From assembly GCA_001626925.1 (NCBI GenBank), contig LUOR01000010.1, forward strand, positions 28,966-86,552: 57,587 nucleotides of DNA, written 5' to 3'. A model generated the notes under the pieces. It was given only the letters and a program-made list of their open reading frames with translations, did not search any database and was not told where the DNA came from. Each line of letters opens with the position of its first letter. Position 1 is the stretch's first letter. This DNA is from Moraxellaceae bacterium REDSEA-S32_B1. Lineage in GTDB: Bacteria > Pseudomonadota > Gammaproteobacteria > Pseudomonadales > Moraxellaceae. Position numbers and translations under genes: made by a program. This document shows, in pieces, positions 9,187 through 18,048 of the stretch.

Positions 9187-9192
9187 TAAGAT
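9187..9192 (+). promoter_or_regulatory. Candidate -10 element of the Rsm-like RNA
   Basis: TAAGAT lies about 7 bp before the proposed RNA start (~9199). No recognisable -35 element is present, as expected for a promoter that depends on an activator bound at the upstream palindrome. Confidence 0.45.
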
Positions 9193-9198
9193 AACTAC

Positions 9199-9366
9199 AT
9201 CAGCGCAGGATCGGGCTTGGAAGCCCACACTATGGATAGATTTTAGCTGAATGGAACATCATCATGGAAAAGATGTGGTAAGGAAGACCTAATAAAAACA
9301 AAAATCGTCGCACAACCGCATATTGCCCGAATTGAACAGGGAGTTCAATTCGGGTTTATGTTTTTT
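9199..9366 (+). ncRNA. Predicted Rsm/Csr-type small RNA that sequesters CsrA/RsmA
   Basis: A region of about 168 nt with no ORF carries seven GGA motifs (9208, 9219, 9234, 9253, 9266, 9282 and 9340). Several sit in hairpin loops: GGGCT-TGGA-AGCCC (9213-9226), ACATC/GATGT enclosing ATGGA (9256-9276), GGT-AAGGAAG-ACC (9277-9289), and the terminator loop AGGGA. These are the binding sites expected for CsrA/RsmA in RsmZ, RsmY and CsrB RNAs. The gene is preceded by a perfect GacA site and ends in a strong terminator. Both ends are inferred rather than mapped. I considered 6S and SRP RNA and found none of their signature elements. The RNA would be made when GacS/GacA is active and would relieve CsrA repression. 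Confidence 0.78.
9326..9366 (+). terminator. Intrinsic terminator of the Rsm-like RNA
   Basis: A perfect 12-bp stem CCCGAATTGAAC / GTTCAATTCGGG (9326-9337 and 9343-9354) closes the five-base loop AGGGA and is followed by TTTATGTTTTTT. The loop itself contains a GGA motif, a feature shared with Pseudomonas Rsm RNAs. Confidence 0.9.
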
Positions 9367-9620
9367 GTAGTTTCTATTTTTATAAAAATGAATCTTAAAT
9401 AACGTTGAATAAGATTTACTCAGCTACCTTGGTATTTTCAAAGCTGTTCTGATCGACAAAATAATCTTCTTAGATTAGCATTTGAGGTGTATTGAATGCG
9501 CAGTTTGAACTTTTCGCGATTCAATTAAATCGCACATACCAAATACCTACCTTCATCTTGTTATGGTCAAAGTATCGGTATCATCAATGATGCTGATATC
9601 TAGGAAATGGAGATAACAAG

Positions 9621-10649
9621 ATGGGAACTATGAAGGCTGCTGTTGTGACAGCATTTAATCAACCTTTAGAAATTAAGCAAGTGGAAATCCCTAAAGTCAC
9701 TACAGGTAAAGTCTTAGTGAAAATGATTGCTACGGGTGTTTGTCATACAGATTTACATGCGATGCACGGTGACTGGCCTGTAAAACCGACCGTACCATTT
9801 ATCCCAGGACACGAAGGCGTGGGTGAAGTGGTGGAAATAGGCGAAGGTATTCACCATCTCAAGGTCGGTGATAAAGTGGGTGTGCCATGGCTGTATTCTG
9901 CCTGTGGACATTGCGACCATTGCTATGCAGGTTGGGAAACCTTGTGTAAAGAGCAACAAAACTCAGGTTATTCAGTGAATGGTAGCTTTGCTGAATATTG
10001 CCTAGCTGATGGTGAGTATGTTGGCGTGATTCCTGAGGGTGTTGATTTGCTCGAAATTGCACCAATTTTGTGTGCAGGTGTGACTGTATATAAAGGGTTA
10101 AAAATGACAGAGGCTAAGACGGGGGATTGGGTTGCCATCTCTGGTATTGGTGGTTTAGGTCATGTGGCGGTACAGTATGCCAAAACGATGGGTTTTAATG
10201 TTGTTGCAATTGATGTTGATGATTCGAAACTTGAGCTAGCTCAAAAGCTAGGTGCAGATGTTGGTATCAATGCGCTCAAACAAGATGTTAAAGAAGCTGT
10301 GATGGCTGCCACGGGTGATGGTTGTCATGGTGTATTAGTGACTGCAGTTTCGCCAAAAGCCTTTGAGCAAGCAGTACAAATTATCCGTCGTGGCGGTACG
10401 ATGGTGTTAAATGGGTTGCCACCAGGTAAATTTGATTTGTCGATCTTTGATATGGTACTTGAAGGGATTACTGTACGTGGTTCGATTGTTGGTACACGAC
10501 TTGATTTAAAAGAAGCTTTAGAGATTGCTGCACGTGGAAAGGTCAAGGCACACATTAGTGTCGAACCTTTAGAAAACATCAATGATATCTTTGATCGCAT
10601 GGAAGCAGGCAAAATTGATGGGCGTATTGTTGTTGATATGTCATTGTAG
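9621..10649 (+). CDS. adhP: Zinc-dependent alcohol dehydrogenase, AdhP type
   Basis: Oxidises primary alcohols such as ethanol to aldehydes with NAD. The 342-aa medium-chain dehydrogenase has catalytic zinc ligands in GVCHTDLHA (Cys41) and GHEGVG (His64). Its structural zinc cysteines are in [15 protein letters not shown] (Cys95, 98, 101, 109), and a dinucleotide-binding GIGGLGHV motif lies near 175. Length and motif spacing match bacterial AdhP rather than the longer class III enzymes. GGAG about 10 nt upstream supports the ATG at 9621. It follows the Rsm-like RNA but is separated from it by 250 bp and a terminator, so it should have its own promoter. Confidence 0.9.
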   Translation: MGTMKAAVVTAFNQPLEIKQVEIPKVTTGKVLVKMIATGVCHTDLHAMHGDWPVKPTVPFIPGHEGVGEVVEIGEGIHHLKVGDKVGVPWLYSACGHCDHCYAGWETLCKEQQNSGYSVNGSFAEYCLADGEYVGVIPEGVDLLEIAPILCAGVTVYKGLKMTEAKTGDWVAISGIGGLGHVAVQYAKTMGFNVVAIDVDDSKLELAQKLGADVGINALKQDVKEAVMAATGDGCHGVLVTAVSPKAFEQAVQIIRRGGTMVLNGLPPGKFDLSIFDMVLEGITVRGSIVGTRLDLKEALEIAARGKVKAHISVEPLENINDIFDRMEAGKIDGRIVVDMSL

Positions 10650-10669
10650 ACTGTTAGCGCTATGAATCG

Positions 10670-10709
10670 AAAATCCCCCTTCAGTTGGATTTAACTGAAG
10701 GGGGATTTT
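10670..10709. terminator. Bidirectional terminator between adhP and nrdB
   Basis: A 17-bp perfect stem (10670-10686 paired with 10693-10709) with a six-base loop begins AAAATCCCCC and ends GGGGGATTTT, giving U-rich ends in both directions. It lies between the convergent adhP and nrdB genes. Confidence 0.9.
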
Positions 10710-10753
10710 AATATGTGACTTCATCTTTTAGTTATTGCAATTCAATCGGTTCA

Positions 10754-12040
10754 TTACCAACTTAACGCACCACCAGTCTGATAGTCCGTCACACGTGTTT
10801 CAAAGAAATTTTTCTCTTTACGCAAATCCATCATCTCAGACATCCACTGGAATGGATTATTCACACCTTTGAACTGCTCAGGCAAACCCAGTTGTGTTAG
10901 ACGACGGTTAGAGATGAATTTCAGATATTCCTCCATCATCGCAGCATTCATACCGAGTACGCCACGTGGCATGGTATCACGAGCATATTCGATTTCAAGC
11001 ATGGTGCCTTCCAAGATCATTTGGATCACTTCTTGTTGGAAGTCTTTCGTCCAAAGCTGTGGATTTTCGATCTTGATTTGGTTAATCATGTCGATACCGA
11101 AGTTCACGTGCATCGACTCATCACGCAAGATATATTGGAACTGCTCAGCCACACCAGTCATCTTGTTACGACGACCCATACTCAAGATTTGGGTAAAGCC
11201 ACAGTAGAAGAAGATGCCTTCAAGCACACAGTAGAATGCGATCAAGTTGCGGAGCAATTGTTGATCATCTTCGGTCGTACCTGTTTTAAAGCTTGGATCA
11301 CCAAGCGATTGGGTGTATTTCAATCCCCAAGCGGCTTTACGTGCCACACTCGGGACTTCACGGTACATATTGAAGATTTCGCCTTCGTCCATGCTTAATG
11401 ACTCAATACAGTATTGATAAGCATGGGTGTGAATCGCTTCTTCGAATGCTTGACGCAAAATATATTGACGACATTCTGGATTGGTGATCAGACGATAGAT
11501 CGCCAAAACCAAGTTATTCGCAACCAATGAATCTGCAGTAGAGAAGAAACCTAATGAGCGTTTCACGATCACACGTTCGTCATCGGTCAAGCCATTTTCA
11601 GATTTCCACAATGCGATATCGTGGTTCATGTTGACTTCTTGAGGCATCCAGTGGTTGGCACAGCCATCAAGATATTTTTGCCACGCCCACTCATAGCGGA
11701 AAGGTACAAGTTGGTTGAGATCGGCACGACAGTTGATCATGCGCTTATCTTCGACCTCTACACGACCTGCACCCATTTCCAGCTCTTCAAGACCTGGTGC
11801 AACATCTAAATGTTTTAAGGATTCAGATGCTCGAGCCATCGAATCGGTTGGATCAATTGCATTTCCATTTGCTGTTGGTGCAGGGGATTTTGCAGGAGCC
11901 ACGCTCTGCGCTTGTGGCTGTCCATCAAATACCACTTTCTGTACAGGCGCTTCTTTCGGTGCGACGGGCGCAGATGGGGATGTCGCAGGAGCATGCTTTT
12001 GTGCATCATCTTCAAAGTCGTCCCAGCTTAGAATTGACAT
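10754..12040 (-). CDS. nrdB: Ribonucleoside-diphosphate reductase class Ia, beta subunit
   Basis: The R2 subunit houses the diiron/tyrosyl radical that NrdA uses to make deoxyribonucleotides. The 428-aa product shows the metal-ligand helices [16 protein letters not shown] and [13 protein letters not shown], and the C-terminal tail [10 protein letters not shown] that docks into R1. The N terminus starts [12 protein letters not shown], like Pseudomonas R2, and then has a roughly 60-residue Pro/Ala/Gln-rich extension absent from the E. coli protein. It lies 134 bp downstream of nrdA on the same strand, so the two form an operon under the NrdR/DnaA region upstream of nrdA. Confidence 0.96.
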   Translation of the reverse strand: MSILSWDDFEDDAQKHAPATSPSAPVAPKEAPVQKVVFDGQPQAQSVAPAKSPAPTANGNAIDPTDSMARASESLKHLDVAPGLEELEMGAGRVEVEDKRMINCRADLNQLVPFRYEWAWQKYLDGCANHWMPQEVNMNHDIALWKSENGLTDDERVIVKRSLGFFSTADSLVANNLVLAIYRLITNPECRQYILRQAFEEAIHTHAYQYCIESLSMDEGEIFNMYREVPSVARKAAWGLKYTQSLGDPSFKTGTTEDDQQLLRNLIAFYCVLEGIFFYCGFTQILSMGRRNKMTGVAEQFQYILRDESMHVNFGIDMINQIKIENPQLWTKDFQQEVIQMILEGTMLEIEYARDTMPRGVLGMNAAMMEEYLKFISNRRLTQLGLPEQFKGVNNPFQWMSEMMDLRKEKNFFETRVTDYQTGGALSW

Positions 12041-12174
12041 ATTATAATCTCGCTATATTTCAAAATACTTAAAATCGTTTTTTGTCAGATAGTCAGCGTG
12101 TTTTGAATTGAGTAAAACACGCCGAGCCATGATTCATCTTTACGACGATTTATCTATTGATTCGCCTCTTACTG

Positions 12175-15000
12175 TCACTGACACGCTTCACAGTCAGGAT
12201 TGTCAATGCTACAAGCTTGTGGCACTGGCGCTGCATTGGTGAAACCATCATCTTGTTGCGCAACTTCTTGAGCAACTGCTGGCTCAGGCTCAACTGCTGC
12301 TGCCATCGTTGCAGGTTTTACTGCATTCAATGCACCTGTGTTAATGGTTGATTTCTCTGCAGAAGTCGCACCCAAAGCACGGAGGTAATAAGTGGTTTTC
12401 AAGCCACGTAACCAAGCCATTTTATAAGTGATGTCGAGTTTCTTACCGTTCGCACCAGAGATATACAAGTTCAATGATTGCGCTTGGTCGATCCATTTTT
12501 GACGACGGCTTGCCGCATCAACGATCCAACGAGGCTCAACTTCAAATGCAGTCGCAAATACGTCTTTCAAGTCTTGTGGAATACGTGCGATCTTCTGTAC
12601 CGAACCTTCATAGTGTTTCAAGTCGTTGACCATCACTACATCCCAAAGTCCACGATCTTTCAATGCACGAACAAGATACGGGTTGATCACGGTGAATTCA
12701 CCTGACAAGTTTGATTTCACATACAAGTTTTGGAAAGTCGGCTCAATCGATTGTGATACACCACAAATATTTGAAATGGTCGCCGTTGGTGCAATCGCCA
12801 TCACATTCGAGTTGCGCATACCGTCTTTTTGTACTTTGGCACGCAAGCTATCCCAGTCTAAAGTCATTGAACGATCCACTTCAAACATGCCTTCAGGACG
12901 AGTCGCGGCGACTTTGTTTAGTGAGTCGATTGGCAAAATACCTTGATCCCATAGTGATCCTTTGAATGTGGTGTACGCACCACGTTCAATCGCAAGATCA
13001 CTTGAGGTTTGAATGGCAAAGTAGCTAATCGCTTCCATCGAGCGATCGGCAAATTCCACCGCTTCATCAGAGCCATAAGCAAGATTCAATTCATACAGCG
13101 CATCTTGGAAGCCCATGATGCCCATACCGACAGGGCGGTGTTTGAGGTTTGAATTACGAGCTTGTTCAACAGCGTAGTAGTTAATGTCTACCACGTTATC
13201 GAGCATACGCACCGCAGTTTTTACTGTGCTTTCAAGTTTTGCATGGTCAAGTTGACCGTCAGTGATGTGACGTACAAGGTTGATAGAACCTAAGTTACAT
13301 ACAGCGATTTCGTCTTGATCTGTGTTGAGGGTAATCTCAGTGCACAGATTCGATGAATGCACCACGCCAACGTGTTGTTGCGGAGAGCGCAAGTTACAGA
13401 CATCTTTGAACGTGATCCATGGATGACCCGTTTCAAATAGCATTGAAAGCATCTTGCGCCACAAGTCTTGTGCTTTGACTTTCTTGTGCAAGATTTCTTT
13501 TTTCGCTGCCAAGTCTTCGTAGTGCGCATAACGCTCTGCAAAAGCTGTCCCTGTCAAATCGTGTAGATCAGGTGCATCTGATGGGCTAAATAAGGTCCAT
13601 TCTGCATTTTCTAAAACACGTTGCATAAATAGGTCAGGTACCCAGTTTGCGGTGTTCATATCATGGGTACGACGACGATCATCCCCCGTGTTTTTACGCA
13701 GCTCAAGGAACTCTTCAATGTCTAAGTGCCATGTTTCAAGATAGGCACAGACCGCACCTTTACGCTTACCGCCTTGGTTGACTGCAACTGCTGTGTCATT
13801 CACGACTTTGAGGAATGGTACGACACCTTGCGATTTACCATTGGTGCCTTTAATGTACGAGTTCAAAGCACGTACAGGTGTCCAGTCATTGCCTAGACCA
13901 CCTGCCCACTTTGATAACATCGCATTGTCACGAATTGCGCCATAGATACCGAACAAATTGTCAGGCACAGTAGTCAAATAACAGCTCGAAAGCTGTGGAC
14001 GAAGTGTCCCTGCATTAAACAAGGTCGGCGTAGAAGCCATATAGTCAAAGCTTGATAATAAGTCGTAGAACTCAATCGCACGTGCTTCACGATCATCTTC
14101 TTGGATTGCCAGACCCATCGCCACACGCATAAAGAAGAGTTGTGGTAATTCAAAACGCACACCATCTTTATGAATGAAATAACGATCAAATAAAGTCTGT
14201 AGACCTAAATAAGTAAACTGATTACTCCGTTCAGGCTTGATCGCAACAGCAAGCTTTTTCAAATCAAAGTTGAGTAGTTCAGGATCAAGCAGTTCTAAAC
14301 TCACGCCTTTGTTCAAGTACGCTTCAAGCGCATCATTTTCATTGGTGTCTGCATCAAGCCCTAAAAAGTCTAAACCGACTTTGACCAATTCATCACGCAG
14401 TAGGCGAGCAGTGACATACGTATAGTTCGGTTCATGCTCGATACGCGTACGTGTTGCCATCATCATGGTGGTGGCAATTTCAGATTCTTTGACACCGTTG
14501 TAAAGATTCTTCACGGTTTCGTCGATGATCGCTTGCGTGTCGATACCATCTAAATCTTGGCTGGCACGTTCTGCGCTATTGGCAAGTGCGGTCAAGTCAA
14601 GCGGTTTTAACATGCCATCTGCATTGGTGACTTGTAGTGTAGGGTGGTGATTTTCACCTTGACCTTGACGTTCAGAATGGCGCTTGTCACGATAAATCAC
14701 ATAGGCACGTGCAACTTTTTGCTCGCCTGTGCGCATCAATGCCAATTCAACTTGATCTTGAATTTCTTCGATATGGATCGTACCGCCAGAAGGTAAGCGA
14801 CGTTTAAAGGTGTTCATCACCATTTGCGTGAGCTCAGAGATACGGTCGTGAATGCGACTCGAATCATGGCTATGTTCGCCTTCCACTGCTAAGAATGCTT
14901 TGCCGATGGCAACAGAAATCTTTTCGGCATTAAAGTCGGCAACATCACCTGTGCGCTTGATCACACGTAATTCGCCTGGGGTTGTGTCGAGTACGCTCAT
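12175..15000 (-). CDS. nrdA: Ribonucleoside-diphosphate reductase class Ia, alpha subunit
   Basis: The R1 subunit reduces ribonucleoside diphosphates and binds allosteric effectors. The 941-aa product starts with an ATP-cone (about residues 10-110, RVIKRTGDVADFNAEKIS), the overall activity switch. The catalytic barrel has the reducing cysteine in LSSCYLT, the radical-site stretch SSNLCTEI and the loop LGSINL. The C terminus carries the mobile cysteine pair in IDNPDCEACQ that passes electrons from thioredoxin or glutaredoxin. The length is typical of Pseudomonas/Acinetobacter R1, longer than E. coli (761 aa). It is the first gene of the nrdAB operon. Confidence 0.97.
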   Translation of the reverse strand: MSVLDTTPGELRVIKRTGDVADFNAEKISVAIGKAFLAVEGEHSHDSSRIHDRISELTQMVMNTFKRRLPSGGTIHIEEIQDQVELALMRTGEQKVARAYVIYRDKRHSERQGQGENHHPTLQVTNADGMLKPLDLTALANSAERASQDLDGIDTQAIIDETVKNLYNGVKESEIATTMMMATRTRIEHEPNYTYVTARLLRDELVKVGLDFLGLDADTNENDALEAYLNKGVSLELLDPELLNFDLKKLAVAIKPERSNQFTYLGLQTLFDRYFIHKDGVRFELPQLFFMRVAMGLAIQEDDREARAIEFYDLLSSFDYMASTPTLFNAGTLRPQLSSCYLTTVPDNLFGIYGAIRDNAMLSKWAGGLGNDWTPVRALNSYIKGTNGKSQGVVPFLKVVNDTAVAVNQGGKRKGAVCAYLETWHLDIEEFLELRKNTGDDRRRTHDMNTANWVPDLFMQRVLENAEWTLFSPSDAPDLHDLTGTAFAERYAHYEDLAAKKEILHKKVKAQDLWRKMLSMLFETGHPWITFKDVCNLRSPQQHVGVVHSSNLCTEITLNTDQDEIAVCNLGSINLVRHITDGQLDHAKLESTVKTAVRMLDNVVDINYYAVEQARNSNLKHRPVGMGIMGFQDALYELNLAYGSDEAVEFADRSMEAISYFAIQTSSDLAIERGAYTTFKGSLWDQGILPIDSLNKVAATRPEGMFEVDRSMTLDWDSLRAKVQKDGMRNSNVMAIAPTATISNICGVSQSIEPTFQNLYVKSNLSGEFTVINPYLVRALKDRGLWDVVMVNDLKHYEGSVQKIARIPQDLKDVFATAFEVEPRWIVDAASRRQKWIDQAQSLNLYISGANGKKLDITYKMAWLRGLKTTYYLRALGATSAEKSTINTGALNAVKPATMAAAVEPEPAVAQEVAQQDDGFTNAAPVPQACSIDNPDCEACQ

Positions 15001-15082
15001 GACGGCACTGCTCCATGTATTTAGTCGATGGCTTCCATTTTTAAAAGTACGTTATATCAAAGAACCGCTTTCTAAAACGAAA

Positions 15083-15098
15083 CCACTATAAGTTGTGT
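15083..15098 (-). promoter_or_regulatory. NrdR box 1 upstream of nrdA
   Basis: CCACTATAAGTTGTGT matches the NrdR consensus acaCwAtATaTwGtgt at about 13 of 16 positions, with the invariant C and G at 15086 and 15095. NrdR represses ribonucleotide reductase genes when dATP is abundant. Confidence 0.65.
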
Positions 15099-15114
15099 TA
15101 ATTTAATCTATGAA

Positions 15115-15130
15115 ACACAAGATACGGTAA
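15115..15130 (-). promoter_or_regulatory. NrdR box 2 upstream of nrdA
   Basis: ACACAAGATACGGTAA is a weaker match (about 11 of 16) but lies exactly 16 bp beyond box 1, 32 bp centre to centre. That is three helical turns, the spacing typical of paired NrdR boxes, and the geometry is the main reason for calling it. Confidence 0.5.
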
Positions 15131-15297
15131 TTTTTCTTGCGATTCAATCTTGACTTTTCGCATCAGATCCTTTTTTTGATGCAATTGATTTAGTTTCCTA
15201 CACTTAGCAATAGAAATTATTTTTCCGCTAAAAAGTGTGCATATTTTTGTGCAGAAATAGACTAACAAGAAAGCTTGATTTCTCGTATAGATAAGTC

Positions 15298-15306
15298 TGT
15301 GGATAA
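15298..15306 (-). promoter_or_regulatory. DnaA box upstream of nrdA
   Basis: TGTGGATAA is a perfect copy of the 9-mer DnaA box TTATCCACA (minus strand), about 300 bp upstream of nrdA. DnaA boxes upstream of nrdAB are known in E. coli, where DnaA ties dNTP synthesis to replication initiation. Its role here is inferred. Confidence 0.5.
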
Positions 15307-15399
15307 GTTGTTGATATAATTTTTTACAATTCACTCATCACGCAATCATCAGGTTGAAATGTAAGCAGAGTGTAAATTTCATTAGCTATTTTTACTTAA

Positions 15400-15413
15400 G
15401 TTTACAATGTAAC
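15400..15413 (+). promoter_or_regulatory. Candidate BfmR operator, distal copy
   Basis: GTTTACAATGTAAC is an imperfect palindrome nearly identical to the site at 15468-15482, 68 bp upstream of it. It overlaps a 10-bp-spaced TTTAC direct repeat (15391 and 15401), the layout favoured by OmpR-type regulators. That BfmR is the binder is inference. Confidence 0.4.
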
Positions 15414-15465
15414 TGTGATAAGCAATACAATTTTATAGAGAGTGTAATTTTTGGTGAAAGGGGAC

Positions 15466-15493
15466 TTGTTTACATTGTAAACGCGTGTATATT
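15466..15493 (+). promoter_or_regulatory. bfmR promoter overlapping a perfect 15-bp palindrome
   Basis: TTGTTT (15466-15471) and TATATT (15488-15493), separated by 16 bp, make a plausible sigma-70 promoter about 80 bp before the bfmR start. The perfect palindrome GTTTACA-T-TGTAAAC (15468-15482) covers the -35 region, which suggests direct control, possibly by BfmR itself. Confidence 0.45.
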
Positions 15494-15573
15494 GGGTGCA
15501 TCAGAAGATGCGTTATTATTCTAATTTTTTATTTAATTTGAATAAGATGCATCATTAATTTAGAGGAATGGAA

Positions 15574-16290
15574 ATGTCGCAAGAAGAAAAATTGCCGAAA
15601 ATTTTAATTGTAGAAGATGATGAACGTCTTGCGAATTTGACGCAAGAATATCTGATTCGCAATGGTTTGGAAGTAGGGGTGGAAACAGACGGTAATCGTG
15701 CCATTCGTCGAATTATCAGCGAGCAACCAGATTTGGTGGTACTCGATGTGATGTTGCCGGGTGCGGATGGTTTGACCGTTTGTCGTGAAGTGCGTTCTCA
15801 GTATCATCATCCAATTTTGATGTTGACTGCACGTACCGAAGATATGGATCAAGTGCTTGGTTTGGAGATGGGTGCGGACGACTATGTGCCAAAACCAGTT
15901 CAACCACGTGTTTTGCTTGCACGTATCCGTGCGCTCCTTCGTCGTACAGATAATTCTGTCGAAGAAGAGGTTTCACAACGTGTGGAGTTTGATGATTTAG
16001 TCATTGACAATGGCGGTCGTTCAGTGACGCTCGATGGCGAGTTAGTTGATTTTACTAGTGCGGAGTATGACTTGCTGTGGTTACTTGCCTCGAATGCAGG
16101 TCGCATCTTGTCTCGTGAAGATATTTTCGAGCGTTTGCGTGGTATTGAATATGACGGTCAAGATCGTTCGATTGACGTGCGTATTTCACGTATTCGTCCA
16201 AAGATCGGCGATGATCCTGAAAACCCGAAACGTATCAAAACGGTTCGCAGTAAAGGTTATTTGTTCGTGAAAGAATCCAATAATGCCTAA
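15574..16290 (+). CDS. bfmR: Response regulator BfmR (OmpR/RstA family)
   Basis: DNA-binding response regulator partnered with BfmS. In Acinetobacter it controls biofilm formation, Csu pili, capsule and envelope stress. The 238-aa product has a receiver domain (acidic pocket Glu-Asp-Asp at 14-16, phosphorylation site Asp58 in VVLDVMLPGADG, Lys107 in KPVQP) and a C-terminal winged helix (TSAEYDLLWLL, RSIDVRISRIRPKIG, VRSKGYLF). I use the second ATG because AGAGG (15562-15566) sits 7 nt before it and only 1 nt before the first; this also gives the known N terminus MSQEEKLPKI. bfmS starts 47 nt downstream, so the pair forms an operon. Confidence 0.96.
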   Translation: MSQEEKLPKILIVEDDERLANLTQEYLIRNGLEVGVETDGNRAIRRIISEQPDLVVLDVMLPGADGLTVCREVRSQYHHPILMLTARTEDMDQVLGLEMGADDYVPKPVQPRVLLARIRALLRRTDNSVEEEVSQRVEFDDLVIDNGGRSVTLDGELVDFTSAEYDLLWLLASNAGRILSREDIFERLRGIEYDGQDRSIDVRISRIRPKIGDDPENPKRIKTVRSKGYLFVKESNNA

Positions 16291-16337
16291 GCGCATTATG
16301 TGTGATTAACTGTAATTTGTGACGTCAAGAGGCATCC

Positions 16338-18026
16338 GTGTCATCATTTAAACATAGTGTTTTCCTTCGCATATATGTTGGACTAGTGTGTTTAGTGGCA
16401 TTGGTTGCGATCTTGGCTTACATTATCGTACAGATTATTAATTATCAGCGTGCGCAAGACTATCGTGAGCAAATGGCAGATGGTGTGGCGCATGTGATTT
16501 CTGAAGTGCTCGCAAGACAACCGACACAGCAAAGCCAAGAAGATTGGTTGGCTGATGTGTCTCGAGTACTTGAGCTGCAACTTGAGTTTGTGCCACGTAC
16601 GGATCTTGACTTATCACGTACGGAACGTCGGCGTTTAAGTGATGGTCGTTCGATCGTACGATATGATCCAACACAAATCGTTGGTGATATTTATACGCAA
16701 GTTGATGGTCAGCCCAATGTTTATTTGCACATAAAAGTTGATAAACTTTCCGAGGTGCAGATCAAAATGATTCCAATTTTGGTGTTGGAAGATTTGACTT
16801 ACTACCCAGGCGCAGAACAACAACGATTAGAAGAATTACAGCCGTATTTCTCATACCCAATTGCATTCGAAAAATTGTCTGATCTCAATCTTGATATGGA
16901 TCAGATTAGCCGTTTACGCACAGACAAAACCCAAACCATATTGCTTTATCGTGATAGTGCAACCATGCAGGGCACAACGATTTCCGCTGTGTCGGCATAT
17001 ACCAATGTGCCAAATCGAGTATTGGTCTTGGGGCCTGTGCCGATTTTCAATTGGTTGCCATTTAAAGTCTTTGCAGGTGTGGTTTTATTCAGTCTATTCT
17101 TACTGATCATGGGTGTTTATTTCTTAATTTTGCCTTTAGAGCGAAAAATCGGCAAAGTGCGTCAAGCATTAAATCGTGTCAGAAAGGGTGATTTGAGAAC
17201 ACGTGTTAGTATTGAAGGCAATGATGAGATGGCAAATCTTGGCTTAAGCTTCAATATGATGACTGAGCATATTCAGCGTTTGATCGAAGCGCAACAAGAG
17301 TTGACGCGTGCGGTGTCGCATGAGCTACGAACACCAGTTGCCCGAGTACGCTTTGGTATGGAGATGCTGACGGATACCGATGATTATGAAGCACGTATCT
17401 CACAAATGGAAATGATCGACAAAGACATTGAAGAGTTAAATAAGCTCATTGATGAGATCATGACCTATGCCAAGCTTGAACAAGGGACGCCATCTTTGAG
17501 TTTTGAGCAGGTCGTTTTGAAAAACCTGTTACAACAAGTCGTAGACGAGTCTGAGATTATCAGAAAAGACAAAAACATAACCACCGATTTACCTGCCGTA
17601 GATGTTGAGGTTGAGGCGGAGTATCGTTACTTGCATCGTGTGGTGCAAAACTTTGTCGGTAATGCATTGCGTTATAGTGATTCAATGATACGAGTCAGTG
17701 GCGGCGTGGAAAATAATTATGCTTATGTCTGCGTTGAAGATGATGGGCAGGGGATTGCCGAAAAAGACCGTGAAAAAGTTTTTGAAGCCTTTGCTAGGCT
17801 AGATGACAGCCGAACTCGCGCCTCAGGTGGTTATGGTTTAGGCTTGTCGATCGTCAGTCGAATCGCGTATTGGTTTGGCGGGAAAGTTGAAGTGGATCAA
17901 AGTCCAACACTTGGTGGTGCACGGTTCACGATGACATGGCCTGTAAAGCAAAGTGTCAGCAAAACTCCATTGCATAGGCGATTAAGAAAATCTGATCCTG
18001 CTGAAGATTCAACTGAAGTCATATAA
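16338..18026 (+). CDS. bfmS: Sensor histidine kinase BfmS
   Basis: Membrane histidine kinase that phosphorylates or dephosphorylates BfmR. The 562-aa product has transmembrane helices at about 12-34 and 243-265 flanking a periplasmic sensor domain of ~205 residues. A HAMP linker covers ~265-318. The dimerisation/phosphoacceptor helix contains AVSHELRTPVARVR (His328). The ATPase domain has an N box with NFVGNALRYS (Asn442), DDGQG (468-472) and GGYGLGLS (497-504). The GTG start is preceded by AAGAGG at 5-nt spacing. An IS1595-family element lies only 22 bp past its stop, so any native terminator has been separated from the gene. Confidence 0.95.
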   Translation: MSSFKHSVFLRIYVGLVCLVALVAILAYIIVQIINYQRAQDYREQMADGVAHVISEVLARQPTQQSQEDWLADVSRVLELQLEFVPRTDLDLSRTERRRLSDGRSIVRYDPTQIVGDIYTQVDGQPNVYLHIKVDKLSEVQIKMIPILVLEDLTYYPGAEQQRLEELQPYFSYPIAFEKLSDLNLDMDQISRLRTDKTQTILLYRDSATMQGTTISAVSAYTNVPNRVLVLGPVPIFNWLPFKVFAGVVLFSLFLLIMGVYFLILPLERKIGKVRQALNRVRKGDLRTRVSIEGNDEMANLGLSFNMMTEHIQRLIEAQQELTRAVSHELRTPVARVRFGMEMLTDTDDYEARISQMEMIDKDIEELNKLIDEIMTYAKLEQGTPSLSFEQVVLKNLLQQVVDESEIIRKDKNITTDLPAVDVEVEAEYRYLHRVVQNFVGNALRYSDSMIRVSGGVENNYAYVCVEDDGQGIAEKDREKVFEAFARLDDSRTRASGGYGLGLSIVSRIAYWFGGKVEVDQSPTLGGARFTMTWPVKQSVSKTPLHRRLRKSDPAEDSTEVI

Positions 18027-18040
18027 ACTTAAAACAAAAT

Positions 18041-18048
18041 TTGAATAT
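18041..18048. repeat. Left 8-bp target site duplication of the IS1595-family element
   Basis: TTGAATAT immediately precedes the left inverted repeat and is repeated exactly at 18787-18794 after the right one. Eight bp is the duplication size usual for the IS1595 family. Intact duplications imply simple, relatively recent insertion. Confidence 0.9.

Larger units (their letters stand above)
15001..15573. other. Intergenic regulatory region between nrdA and bfmR
   Basis: This 573-bp AT-rich stretch between divergent genes has no credible ORF. The nrdA side holds two NrdR boxes and a DnaA box. The bfmR side holds a cluster of TGTAA/TTTACA elements: TGTAAG at 15360, TGTAAA at 15371, TTTAC direct repeats at 15391 and 15401, and palindromes at 15400-15413 and 15468-15482. 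A probable promoter overlaps the last palindrome. Confidence 0.6.

Noticed and set aside
9199..9366. Possibility that this RNA is 6S RNA, SRP RNA or RNase P RNA
   Set aside because: None of the signature elements are present (no GGAAGGAAGCAGCC-type SRP loop, no RNase P cores, no long bubble-hairpin of 6S). The GacA palindrome and repeated loop GGAs fit an Rsm RNA instead.
10869..12072. Several plus-strand open frames opposite nrdB
   Set aside because: They are frame shadows caused by the codon usage of nrdB; no family features.
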